Assembly (NCBI RefSeq): GCF_030506325.1
Contig: NZ_CP120683.1
Coordinates: 6,390,501 to 6,454,500, forward strand
From: Tunicatimonas pelagia
GTDB lineage: Bacteria; Bacteroidota; Bacteroidia; Cytophagales; Cyclobacteriaceae
DNA: 64,000 nucleotides
Direction: 5' to 3'
The notes beneath the pieces are model-generated. The model saw only the letters and a list, made by a program, of their open reading frames with translations, ran no database searches and had not been told where the DNA came from. Of this stretch, positions 1-7,894 are shown piece after piece. Positions within the stretch are counted from its first letter, which is position 1, and every line of letters starts with the position of its first letter. A program made the position numbers and the translations under genes.

Positions 1-77
1 TCCATGAGAAGAATATTCCCGTGGGCGAAACCTACCGGGAGCAATTTTATGAAAAGTTTATTGAGGGAAAACTGTAA
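1..77 (+). CDS. C-terminal end of an unidentified protein (partial)
   Basis: Reading codons from base 3, the window opens inside a frame that runs to a TAA at 75-77 and ends in EKFIEGKL. The composition (charged, aromatic, no stops) looks like the tail of a soluble protein. Only about 24 residues are visible, so no family can be named. It lies just upstream of the sigma-factor gene on the same strand. Confidence 0.4.
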   Translation, partial: HEKNIPVGETYREQFYEKFIEGKL

Positions 78-173
78 GAGGCATAAAAGATATATAATGC
101 CGTTCTACTGCCCCATAGTTGGTGGGTGTATACGATGAAAAACGGTGGGTAGAGCACGTTAAAATGATCATTT

Positions 174-737
174 TTGAGAAGCGAAACCGACATCATCCAA
201 GCCATTGCCAGCGGAAAGGAGCGCGCGTTAGCCATGCTGTACGAACGCTATTCCGAGAAAGTCTACAATACTGCGTTGAGCTATACTAAAAATGCCGAAG
301 ATGCCGAAGAAATCACCCAGGATGTTTTTGTAAAAATCTTTCGGAAGGCAGCAACATTTGAGGGTAAGTCCTCTTTAACTACGTGGATTTACCGGATTGT
401 CGTGAATACGTCGCTTACCTATGTAAAGAAAAGAAACAGGTTCTCATTTTTTACCAGCCCCCCCAAGCCTTCCGAAAGCATTGACTTTGTGCATCCGGGT
501 GTTCTGTTAGAAAACAAAGAGAACGCCTTCGCCCTTTATAAAGCGATGGATTGTTTACCGGATAGTCAAAAAACGGCTTTTATCTTAAGTTTTATTGAGG
601 AGCTACCCCGGCAAAAAGTAGCCGATATTATGAAAGTATCGTTAAAGGCCGTAGAATCGCTTTTGCAACGAGCGAAAAAAAACATGCGGTCAGAACTGGA
701 AAAAGTATATCCACACCGAAGGAATCCGAAGAATTAA
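174..737 (+). CDS. ECF-type RNA polymerase sigma factor
   Basis: A 187-residue sigma-70-family factor of the ECF type, which directs RNA polymerase to a small stress regulon. Region 2 lies at about residues 20-90 (AMLYERYSEKVYN, then AEEITQDVFVKIF and TWIYRIVVN) and region 4 at about 125-180 (LPDSQKTAFILSFIEELP followed by a helix-turn-helix). No domain beyond these is present. The start is a TTG at 174: a stop in this frame at 165-167 rules out anything earlier, and the ATG at 164 is out of frame. The next two genes follow almost without gap and look like its anti-sigma factor and a Spy-like target, so the three probably form one operon that regulates itself. Confidence 0.9.
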   Translation: MRSETDIIQAIASGKERALAMLYERYSEKVYNTALSYTKNAEDAEEITQDVFVKIFRKAATFEGKSSLTTWIYRIVVNTSLTYVKKRNRFSFFTSPPKPSESIDFVHPGVLLENKENAFALYKAMDCLPDSQKTAFILSFIEELPRQKVADIMKVSLKAVESLLQRAKKNMRSELEKVYPHRRNPKN

Positions 738-758
738 TTGTCTAACCGAAAAAAGCGT

Positions 759-1061
759 ATGTCAAACAATGACCAAGAAAAATGGGTGGAAGCGGTTTTT
801 CAGAGTATGAAGGGCAGCCGAAGGGCAACACCAAGTCCCGAATTATTTTCCAAAATTCAAAGCCAGATTGAAGACTCAAAAAGTAAGGTTGTACCGTTGT
901 ATCCTTGGAGATACGTAGCCGCTGCCGTAGCAGTGCTCTTTGTCAACGCAACTGCCTTAATTTATTATAATCAACCGGAAGAAGTGTCTAGTGATAGTAT
1001 GGTGGTAGCAGAGGATGGCTACGGTCAGCCGTTAATCTCTTCGTACCAGATTTACGAATAA
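759..1061 (+). CDS. Small single-span anti-sigma-like membrane protein
   Basis: About 100 residues: a charged cytoplasmic N-terminus (SNNDQEKWVEAVFQSMKG), a basic stretch, one hydrophobic helix (WRYVAAAVAVLFVNATALIY) and a short outer tail. This one-helix layout directly behind an ECF sigma gene is typical of anti-sigma factors, although no ZAS-type zinc motif (HxxxCxxC) is visible. A TTG at 738 would add seven residues; I prefer the ATG at 759. The stop overlaps the next start by one base (TAATG), indicating translational coupling with the Spy-like gene. Function is inferred from position and topology, not from a recognised domain. Confidence 0.65.
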   Translation: MSNNDQEKWVEAVFQSMKGSRRATPSPELFSKIQSQIEDSKSKVVPLYPWRYVAAAVAVLFVNATALIYYNQPEEVSSDSMVVAEDGYGQPLISSYQIYE

Positions 1062-1543
1062 TGCGTCAGCTTACCCTTTATAAGTATACCACCGGGGGGC
1101 TACTCCTGCTGAATATAGCAGTTCTAGCGTTCTTTTTACTCGCAAAACCTAAGCCTCCCCGTCGTCCCCCCTCCGATAATTTTCAGTCGAGAGTAATCAA
1201 TATGCTCGATTTAACCGACCAGCAAGTACCCACTTTTAAAGAATTAGCGAATGCCCACAATCAAAAAATGAGATCAATCAGAGGTCAGCAGCAACAATTG
1301 CTTTTGCCTTACTTTGAAAGTCTTACCGACTCTTCCATAACAATAGACCAGGAAGGCGTATTGAGCCAAATCCAACAATTAGAAAAAGAAAAGATCGAGG
1401 TAACCTACCAACATTTGCAAGATTTAAAATCAATGCTAACCAAAGAACAATTAGCTGATTTTGAGGAATTTGCTGATATGCTGATTGGTAGGCTACTCAT
1501 TGATACGAAAAAAAATCCACCTCCCCCGAAGGATTTTGAGTAG
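1061..1543 (+). CDS. Spy/CpxP-like periplasmic protein
   Basis: 160 residues with an N-terminal membrane anchor (about residues 8-27) followed by a periplasmic all-helical part. LDLTDQQVPTFKELANAHNQKM and a later LTKEQLADFEEF match the layout of Spy/CpxP/heavy-metal-sensor proteins, in which LTxxQ motifs begin helices. Family members act as periplasmic chaperones or as sensors of metal and envelope stress. Its place as third gene after a sigma/anti-sigma pair and upstream of YHYH and SCO genes supports a metal- or envelope-stress role. The last 40 bases of this gene recur twice downstream (4237 and 5225), so its 3' end took part in local duplications. Confidence 0.7.
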   Translation: MRQLTLYKYTTGGLLLLNIAVLAFFLLAKPKPPRRPPSDNFQSRVINMLDLTDQQVPTFKELANAHNQKMRSIRGQQQQLLLPYFESLTDSSITIDQEGVLSQIQQLEKEKIEVTYQHLQDLKSMLTKEQLADFEEFADMLIGRLLIDTKKNPPPPKDFE

Positions 1544-1568
1544 TTGATAGTCTAAAGGGAAAATAACT
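1502..1568 (+). repeat. Repeat copy A: Spy-like gene 3' end plus leader
   Basis: The end of the Spy-like gene and the following leader (GATACG, a run of A, CCCCCGAAGGATTTTGA, GTCTAAAGGGAAA) form the probable parent copy of a roughly 70-bp segment found again at 4237 and 5225. Each copy stands just upstream of a YHYH lipoprotein gene. Confidence 0.8.
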
Positions 1569-1579
1569 ATTCAACGCTA

Positions 1580-3061
1580 ATGAAATATTCCGTTTTTTTC
1601 CCTTCCATCTTCTTCTTTGCCATGTCCACTCCTTTCGTCTCTTCCTGTCAAGAAGACGAAACGTCACCTTCTGGCGATGACACCGATACCATCGTGGACG
1701 TAGATCCTGACCTTATACTTCAATGGGCAAAATTATTTCTGCTATTCACTTTTTTCACTTTTAGTCTTAGCGTATCGGCGCACGATGGCGGACATGGGCA
1801 TGAGCATACGACCCGATGGATCGTTGACAACGATACGATCGAGGCTACTTTCTTGAAATTAGTAGCAGGCAAAGTGTTTCTAGAAACGAAATCAGGAGAA
1901 ATTTCCATTCACCAATTAGGCTCTTTCTCAGCAAAAGACCAACAACGGATTCGCCAGAAAGTAGCCTACATTGAGGCACTTAATCAAGGTGCTACTGAAG
2001 TCGCCCTGCATAACCATGATACCTGGATAGATGTATCTTCTAGAAAAAGCCAAGTGCTGACAGGGCTATTGGTGATTTCTGCGTTTCTCTTTTTTATTCT
2101 CAAGCGGAAAAAGCAACGAATAGCTAACACCCTGTTGTTCCTATCGCTGCTGGTGCTATTGGCCTGCGACGAAGATGACACTACTTCCGATACTGATACG
2201 CCGGATACTCCTTCCTCGGTTCCGGCAAACGATGTCGCTGCGTTAGCATCCATCTTTGGTCAATTTTCCAATGTCACGACCAGCTCAGATGATACCTACT
2301 TTTATGTTTCATCTACTGGAATTCCTGAGCACGATATGATGGTCGGTATCACCAATTGGCAACAACAGGTACCCATTCCTCATGATTATTCCGGGGCTAA
2401 TAGCTGGGCTTTCCCGATACAACCGGTACTAGCCGATACGCCATTATTGTCCTCCGAACACTTTATGCGGGGAGCTATTGCTATTGCAGTCAATGGAATA
2501 CCCATTTTCAATCCCTTAAACAACCGGGGCGAAGATGCCCTGGCTATTGGTGAACTTGACGATTGGGGCGGACATTGCGGAAGAGCCGACGACTATCACT
2601 ATCATGTTCCGCCTACCCACTTGAAATCTACGGTTGGTGCTGATCAACCGATTGCCTATGCGTTGGACGGCTTCCCGATTTACGGTGAAACAGCCGATGA
2701 GTTGGATGAGTATCTGGGGAAATTTAACGAAGACGGTTCCTATCAGTACCATACTACCAATGAGCACCCTTATTTCATAGCCGGAATGCGGGGTGAAGTT
2801 ACCCTCGATCCCAACACCACAGCCCCCGAAGATCAAATTCTACCGCAAGCAATGACCCGAGAGGTGAGACCCGCACTAACCCCTTTGCCGGGAGCCGAAA
2901 TTGTCAGCTTCACATCCACGGGTACCAACGCGTATTCGCTGGAATATCAGATTGGAACCGAGGTATATTACACCAACTATAGCTGGGATGAAAATGGATT
3001 GTATACCTATGAATATGTTGACAGCGAAGGTAATGTGACTACTGAAACCTACCAGCGATAA
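1580..3061 (+). CDS. YHYH-domain protein with an unusual multi-leader N-terminus
   Basis: 493 residues. The C-terminal half (about 215-440) is a YHYH domain: NGIPIFNP, WGGHCGRADDYHYHVPP (YHYH at 339-342) and YALDGFPIYG; the domain's biochemical role is unknown, but the histidines suggest metal binding. The N-terminal half is odd. Residues 1-23 form a lipoprotein leader (VSSC). Residues 50-67 form a second signal-like helix ending SVSA before a His-rich HDGGHGHEH. Residues 158-175 form a membrane span followed by KRKK. Residues 183-196 form a third leader with a lipobox (VLLAC). It reads as remnants of two other exported proteins fused to a YHYH lipoprotein. Translation may start at 1580, but mature topology cannot be predicted. 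Confidence 0.75.
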   Translation: MKYSVFFPSIFFFAMSTPFVSSCQEDETSPSGDDTDTIVDVDPDLILQWAKLFLLFTFFTFSLSVSAHDGGHGHEHTTRWIVDNDTIEATFLKLVAGKVFLETKSGEISIHQLGSFSAKDQQRIRQKVAYIEALNQGATEVALHNHDTWIDVSSRKSQVLTGLLVISAFLFFILKRKKQRIANTLLFLSLLVLLACDEDDTTSDTDTPDTPSSVPANDVAALASIFGQFSNVTTSSDDTYFYVSSTGIPEHDMMVGITNWQQQVPIPHDYSGANSWAFPIQPVLADTPLLSSEHFMRGAIAIAVNGIPIFNPLNNRGEDALAIGELDDWGGHCGRADDYHYHVPPTHLKSTVGADQPIAYALDGFPIYGETADELDEYLGKFNEDGSYQYHTTNEHPYFIAGMRGEVTLDPNTTAPEDQILPQAMTREVRPALTPLPGAEIVSFTSTGTNAYSLEYQIGTEVYYTNYSWDENGLYTYEYVDSEGNVTTETYQR

Positions 3062-3087
3062 AACTTAAACCCTTTAAACGATTAAAA

Positions 3088-4116
3088 ATGATACATAATA
3101 AGATTGTATACATCATGGCTTTGTTTTTCGTCATCCTATCGTGCTCAAATTGTAGTGAAGATGACTCCAATGGTAATGACCCTGATCCCGATGACGATAA
3201 TCCTGTTACGGGTGATTACTCCGGTACGGCCTCAGTGACGCAGGGGCTGGCGAGTACCACCGTAGATAATTTATTTTCTGATGGTCAACGAGTGGCGGGA
3301 GTGGGTACCGTTACGGCGGACGATAACTCAGTTTGGACCGTACCCGCTGAGGTGAACTATGATAACAGCTCGTTCCCCTTCGCGCCTGATCTGCACAATA
3401 CCTACGGGACGCAATATGCCACTGCTGCTGAGGCATTAGCGTCTTTTGATGACAATAACATTGTGGAAGTTGATGCCGATGGCGAAGTGATTACTGGGTA
3501 TATTTTCGCGGATAATTATTTCGAACTCTATGTCAATGGCCTACCCGTAGGGAAAGATGCCGTTCCTTTCACGGAATTTAATTCTCACATCGTAAAGTTT
3601 AGGGTTTCTTTGCCCTTTACTATTGCCATGAAATTAGTGGACTGGGAAGAGAACTTAGGCTTGGGCACCGAAACTAATCAAGGTAGTGACTATTATCCGG
3701 GTGACGGAGGAATGGTTGCCGTATTTAAGGATGCCTCTCAAAATACGATAGCCACGACCGGAAGCGAGTGGAAAGCCCAAACATTTTATACCGCCCCCAT
3801 TAAAGATTTAGGCTGCCCCTCGGAAAGTGGCACCACCCGAAGTTCGGCCAACTGCGATACGGATAGTGAAAATGATGGATCCTCGTTTTACGCTTTACAC
3901 TGGGAGATACCGGAAACCTGGATGAACGAAGATTTTGACGATGCCGATTGGCCCAATGCCACTACCTATACCAACGAAACGATCGTCGTCAATAACAAGC
4001 CATCCTATATGAGTTTTACGGACGTGTTCGATGATACTGAGGATGATGCCGAGTTTATCTGGTCAACCAACGTCATCTTAGATAACGAAGTGATTGTGCG
4101 ATACACCGTTGAGTAA
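3088..4116 (+). CDS. Large unknown lipoprotein in the YHYH cluster
   Basis: 342 residues with an N-terminal leader and a Cys within LSCSNCSED, then a low-complexity Asp/Asn/Pro linker (residues 25-40), as is usual for surface-exposed Bacteroidota lipoproteins. The body is beta-rich (NYFELYVNGLPVGKD, IVKFRVSLPFTIAMKLVDWEE) and resembles galactose-binding-like jelly rolls in texture, but I do not recognise a named family. It contains two Cys (LGCPSES and ANCDTD) that could form a disulfide. It lies 26 bases behind the first YHYH gene and is probably co-transcribed with it. Confidence 0.7.
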   Translation: MIHNKIVYIMALFFVILSCSNCSEDDSNGNDPDPDDDNPVTGDYSGTASVTQGLASTTVDNLFSDGQRVAGVGTVTADDNSVWTVPAEVNYDNSSFPFAPDLHNTYGTQYATAAEALASFDDNNIVEVDADGEVITGYIFADNYFELYVNGLPVGKDAVPFTEFNSHIVKFRVSLPFTIAMKLVDWEENLGLGTETNQGSDYYPGDGGMVAVFKDASQNTIATTGSEWKAQTFYTAPIKDLGCPSESGTTRSSANCDTDSENDGSSFYALHWEIPETWMNEDFDDADWPNATTYTNETIVVNNKPSYMSFTDVFDDTEDDAEFIWSTNVILDNEVIVRYTVE

Positions 4117-4236
4117 TATAGAAGACCTTATCAATTTTAGGACAGTATACAGATCAACAGTATGGTTTATTGTTAAATAAAGAGTAACCATCTCGTTTTG
4201 AAGGTTTATGAACAAGCTGATCAATACGCGACTGAC

Positions 4237-4318
4237 AAATACGAAAAAAAATCCACCCAGCCTGAAGGATTTTGAGTAAACGGTGGTCTAAAGGGAAATT
4301 AACTTAAAAGATATTCTT
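4237..4318 (+). repeat. Repeat copy B: Spy-like 3' end remnant plus YHYH leader
   Basis: The segment from AAATACG and its A-run through GAAGGATTTTGAGTA and GTCTAAAGGGAAATTAAC to the start codon matches copies A and C. It no longer belongs to a full Spy-like gene; only the 3' end was carried along. The region 4117-4236 before it holds no gene I can support. Confidence 0.8.
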
Positions 4319-5114
4319 ATGACAAAATCAGTTTTCCCTCTTTCTATCATCCTTGGATTATCCACTTATTTTTTCACGTCCTGCGATGAAGATGATGACG
4401 TAACAGATAATTCCGACCCAAATGATACCGGTAGTATCAATACGCCACTTTCCGCATTTGACGAATTTAACTCCGATGCGGTTACTATTTCTTTTGATGG
4501 TGATGAAATTATCATTGAATCAAATGGTCGGCCCAACCATACTACTCCATACTGGGAAGAGTCGGACTCCCTTTACATCGAACCCGTAGTGGCTATCGCT
4601 CAGACTCCTGGTCGTATTGGTAGCTTTCGCGATCGTAGTTTTACGCTTACTGCTTCAGCCGCACCTGAAATAGCCTCCTCGAGCTCAGCCACAGGTTTAG
4701 GGCCCATTGGCATCTCGGTAACGGGTGTCCCTATTTTCAATGATACTGAAGGACCCAACCGACCCATAGAGGAAGAGATTGCCGAAACATTTGATTATGC
4801 GGGAGGTCACGTGGGGCCCCTCAGGCTATCACTACCATTCCGAGTCTTCGGATGTTCCTGAAAATACAGCGCTTTCTTACGATGATGAAAAATTGATAGG
4901 AATCATGTCAGATGGCTTTCTATTATATGGAAGAAGAGAAATGGATGGTTCTTATCCTACAGATTTAGATGAATCAGGAGGGCATTATGGAGCGACACAA
5001 CACAGTAACGGTGAGGAATTTTACCATTATCACATCATCAATGAATTTTATTTCGGATCTGTAATCGTCCTTTTTGGAGTGGATTTGCAAGGCACACCTA
5101 ATAGGATACTTTAA
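4319..5114 (+). pseudogene. Frameshifted YHYH-domain lipoprotein (copy 2)
   Basis: A close paralog of the gene at 5304. The first 160 or so residues read in one frame (leader with lipobox FFTSC, then an acidic DEDDD stretch and GISVTGVPIFND). In the run CCCC at 4817-4820 there is one extra C compared with copy 3, so the frame shifts just before the YHYH motif and closes at 4861. The rest (GYHYHSESSDVPEN, SDGFLLYGRREMDGSYP, EFYHYHI) continues in another frame to 5114. Removing one C restores a full protein of about 264 residues. It may be a pseudogene, a homopolymer switch or a sequence error. Confidence 0.8.
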
Positions 5115-5160
5115 TACATTCACCCTAGTCACCATTAAGAATCTTGCCTATCAGCAGACA

Positions 5161-5188
5161 GGTTCCGTCTTTTTATGTAGCGGAACCC
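5161..5188 (+). repeat. Hairpin containing a repeated ATGTAGCGGAACCC motif
   Basis: GGTTCCG and CGGAACC form a perfect 7-bp stem around a 13-base loop. The right half (TTTATGTAGCGGAACCC) occurs again at 7622-7638 beyond the SCO gene, where the left arm is lost. No T-tract follows, so it is not a plain terminator. It lies between the second YHYH copy and the leader of the third and may mark a duplication edge. Confidence 0.5.
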
Positions 5189-5224
5189 GAATTTGTAAAC
5201 ACAATGATTGGTGCTTTACTGATG

Positions 5225-5303
5225 GATACGAAAAAAAACACCTCCCCCGAAGGATTTTGAATAGTTAATGGTCTAAAGGGAAATTAACTTAAAAGATATT
5301 CTT
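5225..5303 (+). repeat. Repeat copy C: Spy-like 3' end remnant plus YHYH leader
   Basis: Third copy of the segment. From GTCTAAAGGG onward it is identical to copy B up to the start codon and into the first codons of the YHYH gene, so B and C are the most recent duplicates. Its CCTCCCCCGAAGGATTTTGA part is closer to copy A than to B, which hints at more than one duplication or at gene conversion. Confidence 0.8.
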
Positions 5304-6095
5304 ATGACAAAATCAGTTTTCCCTCTTTCTATCATCCTTCTTGGGTTATCCATTTATTTTTTCACTTCCTGCGATGAAGATGATGACGTAACAGATAATT
5401 CCGACCCAAATGATACCGGTAGTATCAATACGCCACTTTCCGCATTTGACGAATTTAACTCCGATGCGGTTACTATTTCTTTTGATGGTGATGAAATTAT
5501 CATTGAATCAAATGGTTTGCCTAACCACACTTCTCCCTACTGGGAAGAGACGGAACCCCTTTATATTGAACCTGTGGTGGCTACACGCTTTACTCCCGGT
5601 CGTATTGGTGGCAATCGTAGCTTTGTGCTTACCGTTCCTGCTGCACCAGAAATAGCCTCTTCGAGTACCGCTACAGGACTAGGTCCTATTGGTATTTCGG
5701 TCACGGGCGTTCCTATTTTCAACGATACCGAAGGAGAGAATAGACCCATAGAAGAAGGGATTACGGAAACATTTGATTATGCAGGGGCTCATAATGGCCC
5801 TTCGGGCTATCACTATCATGCTGAGTCTGCGGATGTTCCTGAAAACACTATGCTTTCTCACGATGATGAAAAATTAGTGGGTATTATGTCGGATGGCTTT
5901 TTATTATACGGAAGAAGAGAGATGGACGGATCGTACCCTACGGATTTAGACGAGTCTGGTGGTCATTTTGGGGTAACTCAGCATAGTAACGGCGAGGAGT
6001 TTTACCACTATCACATCATTAATGAATTTTATCTAGGAAACTTAATCGTCCTTTTTGGGGGTGATTTGCAAGGCACACCCAATAGGATATTTTAA
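5304..6095 (+). CDS. YHYH-domain lipoprotein (copy 3, intact)
   Basis: 263 residues. Lipoprotein leader with lipobox FFTSC at about residues 18-22, acidic linker (DEDDDVTDNSDPND), then the YHYH domain at about 95-260: GISVTGVPIFND, GPSGYHYHAES, SDGFLLYGRREMDGSYP, GGHFGVTQHSNGEEFYHYHI. Exported and probably outer-membrane anchored; the repeated His pairs suggest metal coordination, but the family's function is not established. It is shorter than the first YHYH protein and lacks its extra N-terminal half. It carries the same duplicated leader as copy 2 and is followed after 33 bases by the MORN-type gene. Confidence 0.85.
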   Translation: MTKSVFPLSIILLGLSIYFFTSCDEDDDVTDNSDPNDTGSINTPLSAFDEFNSDAVTISFDGDEIIIESNGLPNHTSPYWEETEPLYIEPVVATRFTPGRIGGNRSFVLTVPAAPEIASSSTATGLGPIGISVTGVPIFNDTEGENRPIEEGITETFDYAGAHNGPSGYHYHAESADVPENTMLSHDDEKLVGIMSDGFLLYGRREMDGSYPTDLDESGGHFGVTQHSNGEEFYHYHIINEFYLGNLIVLFGGDLQGTPNRIF

Positions 6096-6128
6096 TACAT
6101 CCCGTAATTTCTCACCTAAAAGGAATCA

Positions 6129-6755
6129 ATGAAGTCTATCACACCAATCGTGTTTTTAGTAAATGTACTGATGGTAAGTTGTGCCGAAAAGAGCAAAACG
6201 AAAACTTTACCTATCTCTATCTCGACGGGCACTTCGGTAGAAATACCGAATAGAACTGTTGAGAAATCTTTACTACACTATAAAAATGAAACCTCGCTAT
6301 GGACATTGAATGACCAACCTTATTCCGGTTATATAGTAAGTTTTCATCAAGACAGTACGCTAAAAGAAAAAATGGGCATCTTGAATGGAAAAAAACAAAA
6401 TCAAGCCACTCGGTGGTATCCGGATGGGCAGTTGAAACAAGTGGCAAATTATCATGAAGGAAAACTACACGGAGAGAAAAAAATGTGGTTCTTAGACTCA
6501 AGCCATATCTTAATTGCCCACTTAGATTACCATTTAGGAAAGGCGCACGGAGAACAAAAACAGTGGTATCCGACTGGTGAGCTTTATAAAAAATTGAATT
6601 TAGATATGGGTAGAGAAGAGGGCATTCAGCAGGCATTTAGGAAAAATGGTGAGCTATACGCCAACTACGAAGCGAAAAACGGTAGAATATTCGGTCTAAA
6701 AAAAGCAAAGCTTTGCTACGGACTAGAAGATGAAAACATACAATATGAAAAATAG
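6129..6755 (+). CDS. MORN-type repeat (YwqK-like) lipoprotein
   Basis: 208 residues, with a leader ending in a probable lipobox (LMVSC) and at least four repeats of the MORN/YwqK kind: RWYPDGQLKQVANYHEGKLHG, a degenerate WFLDSSHILIAHLDYHLGKAHG unit, QWYPTGELYKKLNLDMG and AFRKNGELYANYEAKNG. In databases such proteins are often labelled antitoxin YwqK, but here there is no toxin partner and the protein is exported, so I treat it as an extracytoplasmic repeat protein of unknown role. Its end overlaps the start of the SCO gene, which implies co-translation. Confidence 0.75.
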   Translation: MKSITPIVFLVNVLMVSCAEKSKTKTLPISISTGTSVEIPNRTVEKSLLHYKNETSLWTLNDQPYSGYIVSFHQDSTLKEKMGILNGKKQNQATRWYPDGQLKQVANYHEGKLHGEKKMWFLDSSHILIAHLDYHLGKAHGEQKQWYPTGELYKKLNLDMGREEGIQQAFRKNGELYANYEAKNGRIFGLKKAKLCYGLEDENIQYEK

Positions 6756-7398
6756 TAGTATCCTTTTTTTAGCGATGATTGGCTTCATGGCCTGTCAAGA
6801 ATCACAGCAAAACCAAAGCAGAGTGGAAACCCTTCCTTTTTATGATGAAGCTACCTTTACTCCCCATTGGATTACTTCAAACGATGCTGTATTAGATACA
6901 TTTCATCGTATTTCACCTTTTCGCCTGATCAATCAAGAGGGGGAAACCGTTACCGAAAAAGACTTTGAGGGCAAAATTTTTGTCGTAGATTTTTTCTTTA
7001 CCATTTGCCCCGGTATTTGTCCTAAGATGACTGCTAACATGATGATACTGCAAGAAGAATTTATAGAAGATGATGAAATATTGTTATTATCACATTCTGT
7101 AATTCCTGAGAAGGATTCTGTTCCTGTTCTAAAAAGCTACGCGGAAGATAAAGGCATTTTATCGCACAAATGGCATTTAGTTACTGGAACGCAACGAGAA
7201 ATCTATAAATTGGGTAGGCAGGATTATTTCGTTGAAGAAGATTTGGGCTTGAGCAAGGGAGAAGACGAATTCTTGCACACCGAAAATTTTGTATTGATTG
7301 ATAAAGATAGACACATTAGAGGAATTTATAATGGTTTGAAAAAGACCTCTATTAATCAATTGATTGCTGATATAAAAACGCTGAAAAAAGAAAAATGA
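6745..7398 (+). CDS. SCO1/SenC-family copper chaperone lipoprotein
   Basis: About 217 residues with a thioredoxin-like fold. The leader has a lipobox (GFMAC). The SCO copper site is visible: CPGIC within FFTICPGICPKM, and a His in FLHTENFVLID, the usual third ligand. SCO proteins insert copper into or reduce the CuA site of cytochrome oxidase. I prefer the ATG at 6745 because its leader is a clean lipoprotein signal; an ATG at 6730 is also possible. The start overlaps the MORN-type gene by 11 bases. It is the best functional clue for the cluster and points to periplasmic copper handling. Confidence 0.9.
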   Translation: MKNSSILFLAMIGFMACQESQQNQSRVETLPFYDEATFTPHWITSNDAVLDTFHRISPFRLINQEGETVTEKDFEGKIFVVDFFFTICPGICPKMTANMMILQEEFIEDDEILLLSHSVIPEKDSVPVLKSYAEDKGILSHKWHLVTGTQREIYKLGRQDYFVEEDLGLSKGEDEFLHTENFVLIDKDRHIRGIYNGLKKTSINQLIADIKTLKKEK

Positions 7399-7894
7399 CT
7401 CTTGTTAACAATGAAAGGTTCTTGTGGCTGAGACGGTTTAACATGGATCATGTGTTGACTGATGCAATGGAATTGAGCTGAAAAACCTGAGTGCTATTGT
7501 TGGGATTCGGAAGGCTGAAAATAGCTTACCTACCATGGTGCTGAGATGTCAATATTAGAAGTTCGAAGTGACAGTAAAATTTAAAATCCTACCGAGCGTC
7601 GGGTGCCGATAATCCCGTCCCTTTATGTAGCGGAACCCAGTTGGCCTATCGCTCTTTACGATGGTTGTTCAATGGCTCACTTCCTTTAGTCTTACTCATC
7701 CCGGCGGGGCACCGCTAGTCTAGCGCATCATTCAGCTAGTGCTACATCCTGATGCTCCATTATTCCCCAGGCTTCGTACATCAGATTACTCTTTTGCACA
7801 CTGGGGTAGACTTGCAGCGGTAGCTCGCTGACTCAGAATTGCGATTGCTATCGCTCACTGAGATTTTTAACTGCGACTTCTTGTCGCACTGGGT
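7399..7894. other. Gene-poor debris
   Basis: About 500 bases without a supportable gene. It contains the repeated TTTATGTAGCGGAACCC motif (7622-7638) and, just before it, CGTCGGGTGCCGA (7597-7609), a word related to elements near 38.6 and 54.0 kb. Frames are full of stops. It appears to be remnant DNA between the SCO gene and the peptidase fragment. Confidence 0.5.

Noticed and set aside
164-173. ATG at 164 as the start of the sigma factor
   Set aside because: It is in a different frame, and the sigma-factor frame has a TGA at 165-167; the TTG at 174 is the first usable start.
2516-2836. Minus-strand frame opposite the first YHYH domain
   Set aside because: Low-quality composition, no homology signal, and it lies wholly opposite a well-supported gene.
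6129-6755. YwqK-type antitoxin of a toxin-antitoxin pair
   Set aside because: The repeats match, but the protein has an export leader and no toxin-like neighbour, so a toxin-antitoxin role is not supported.
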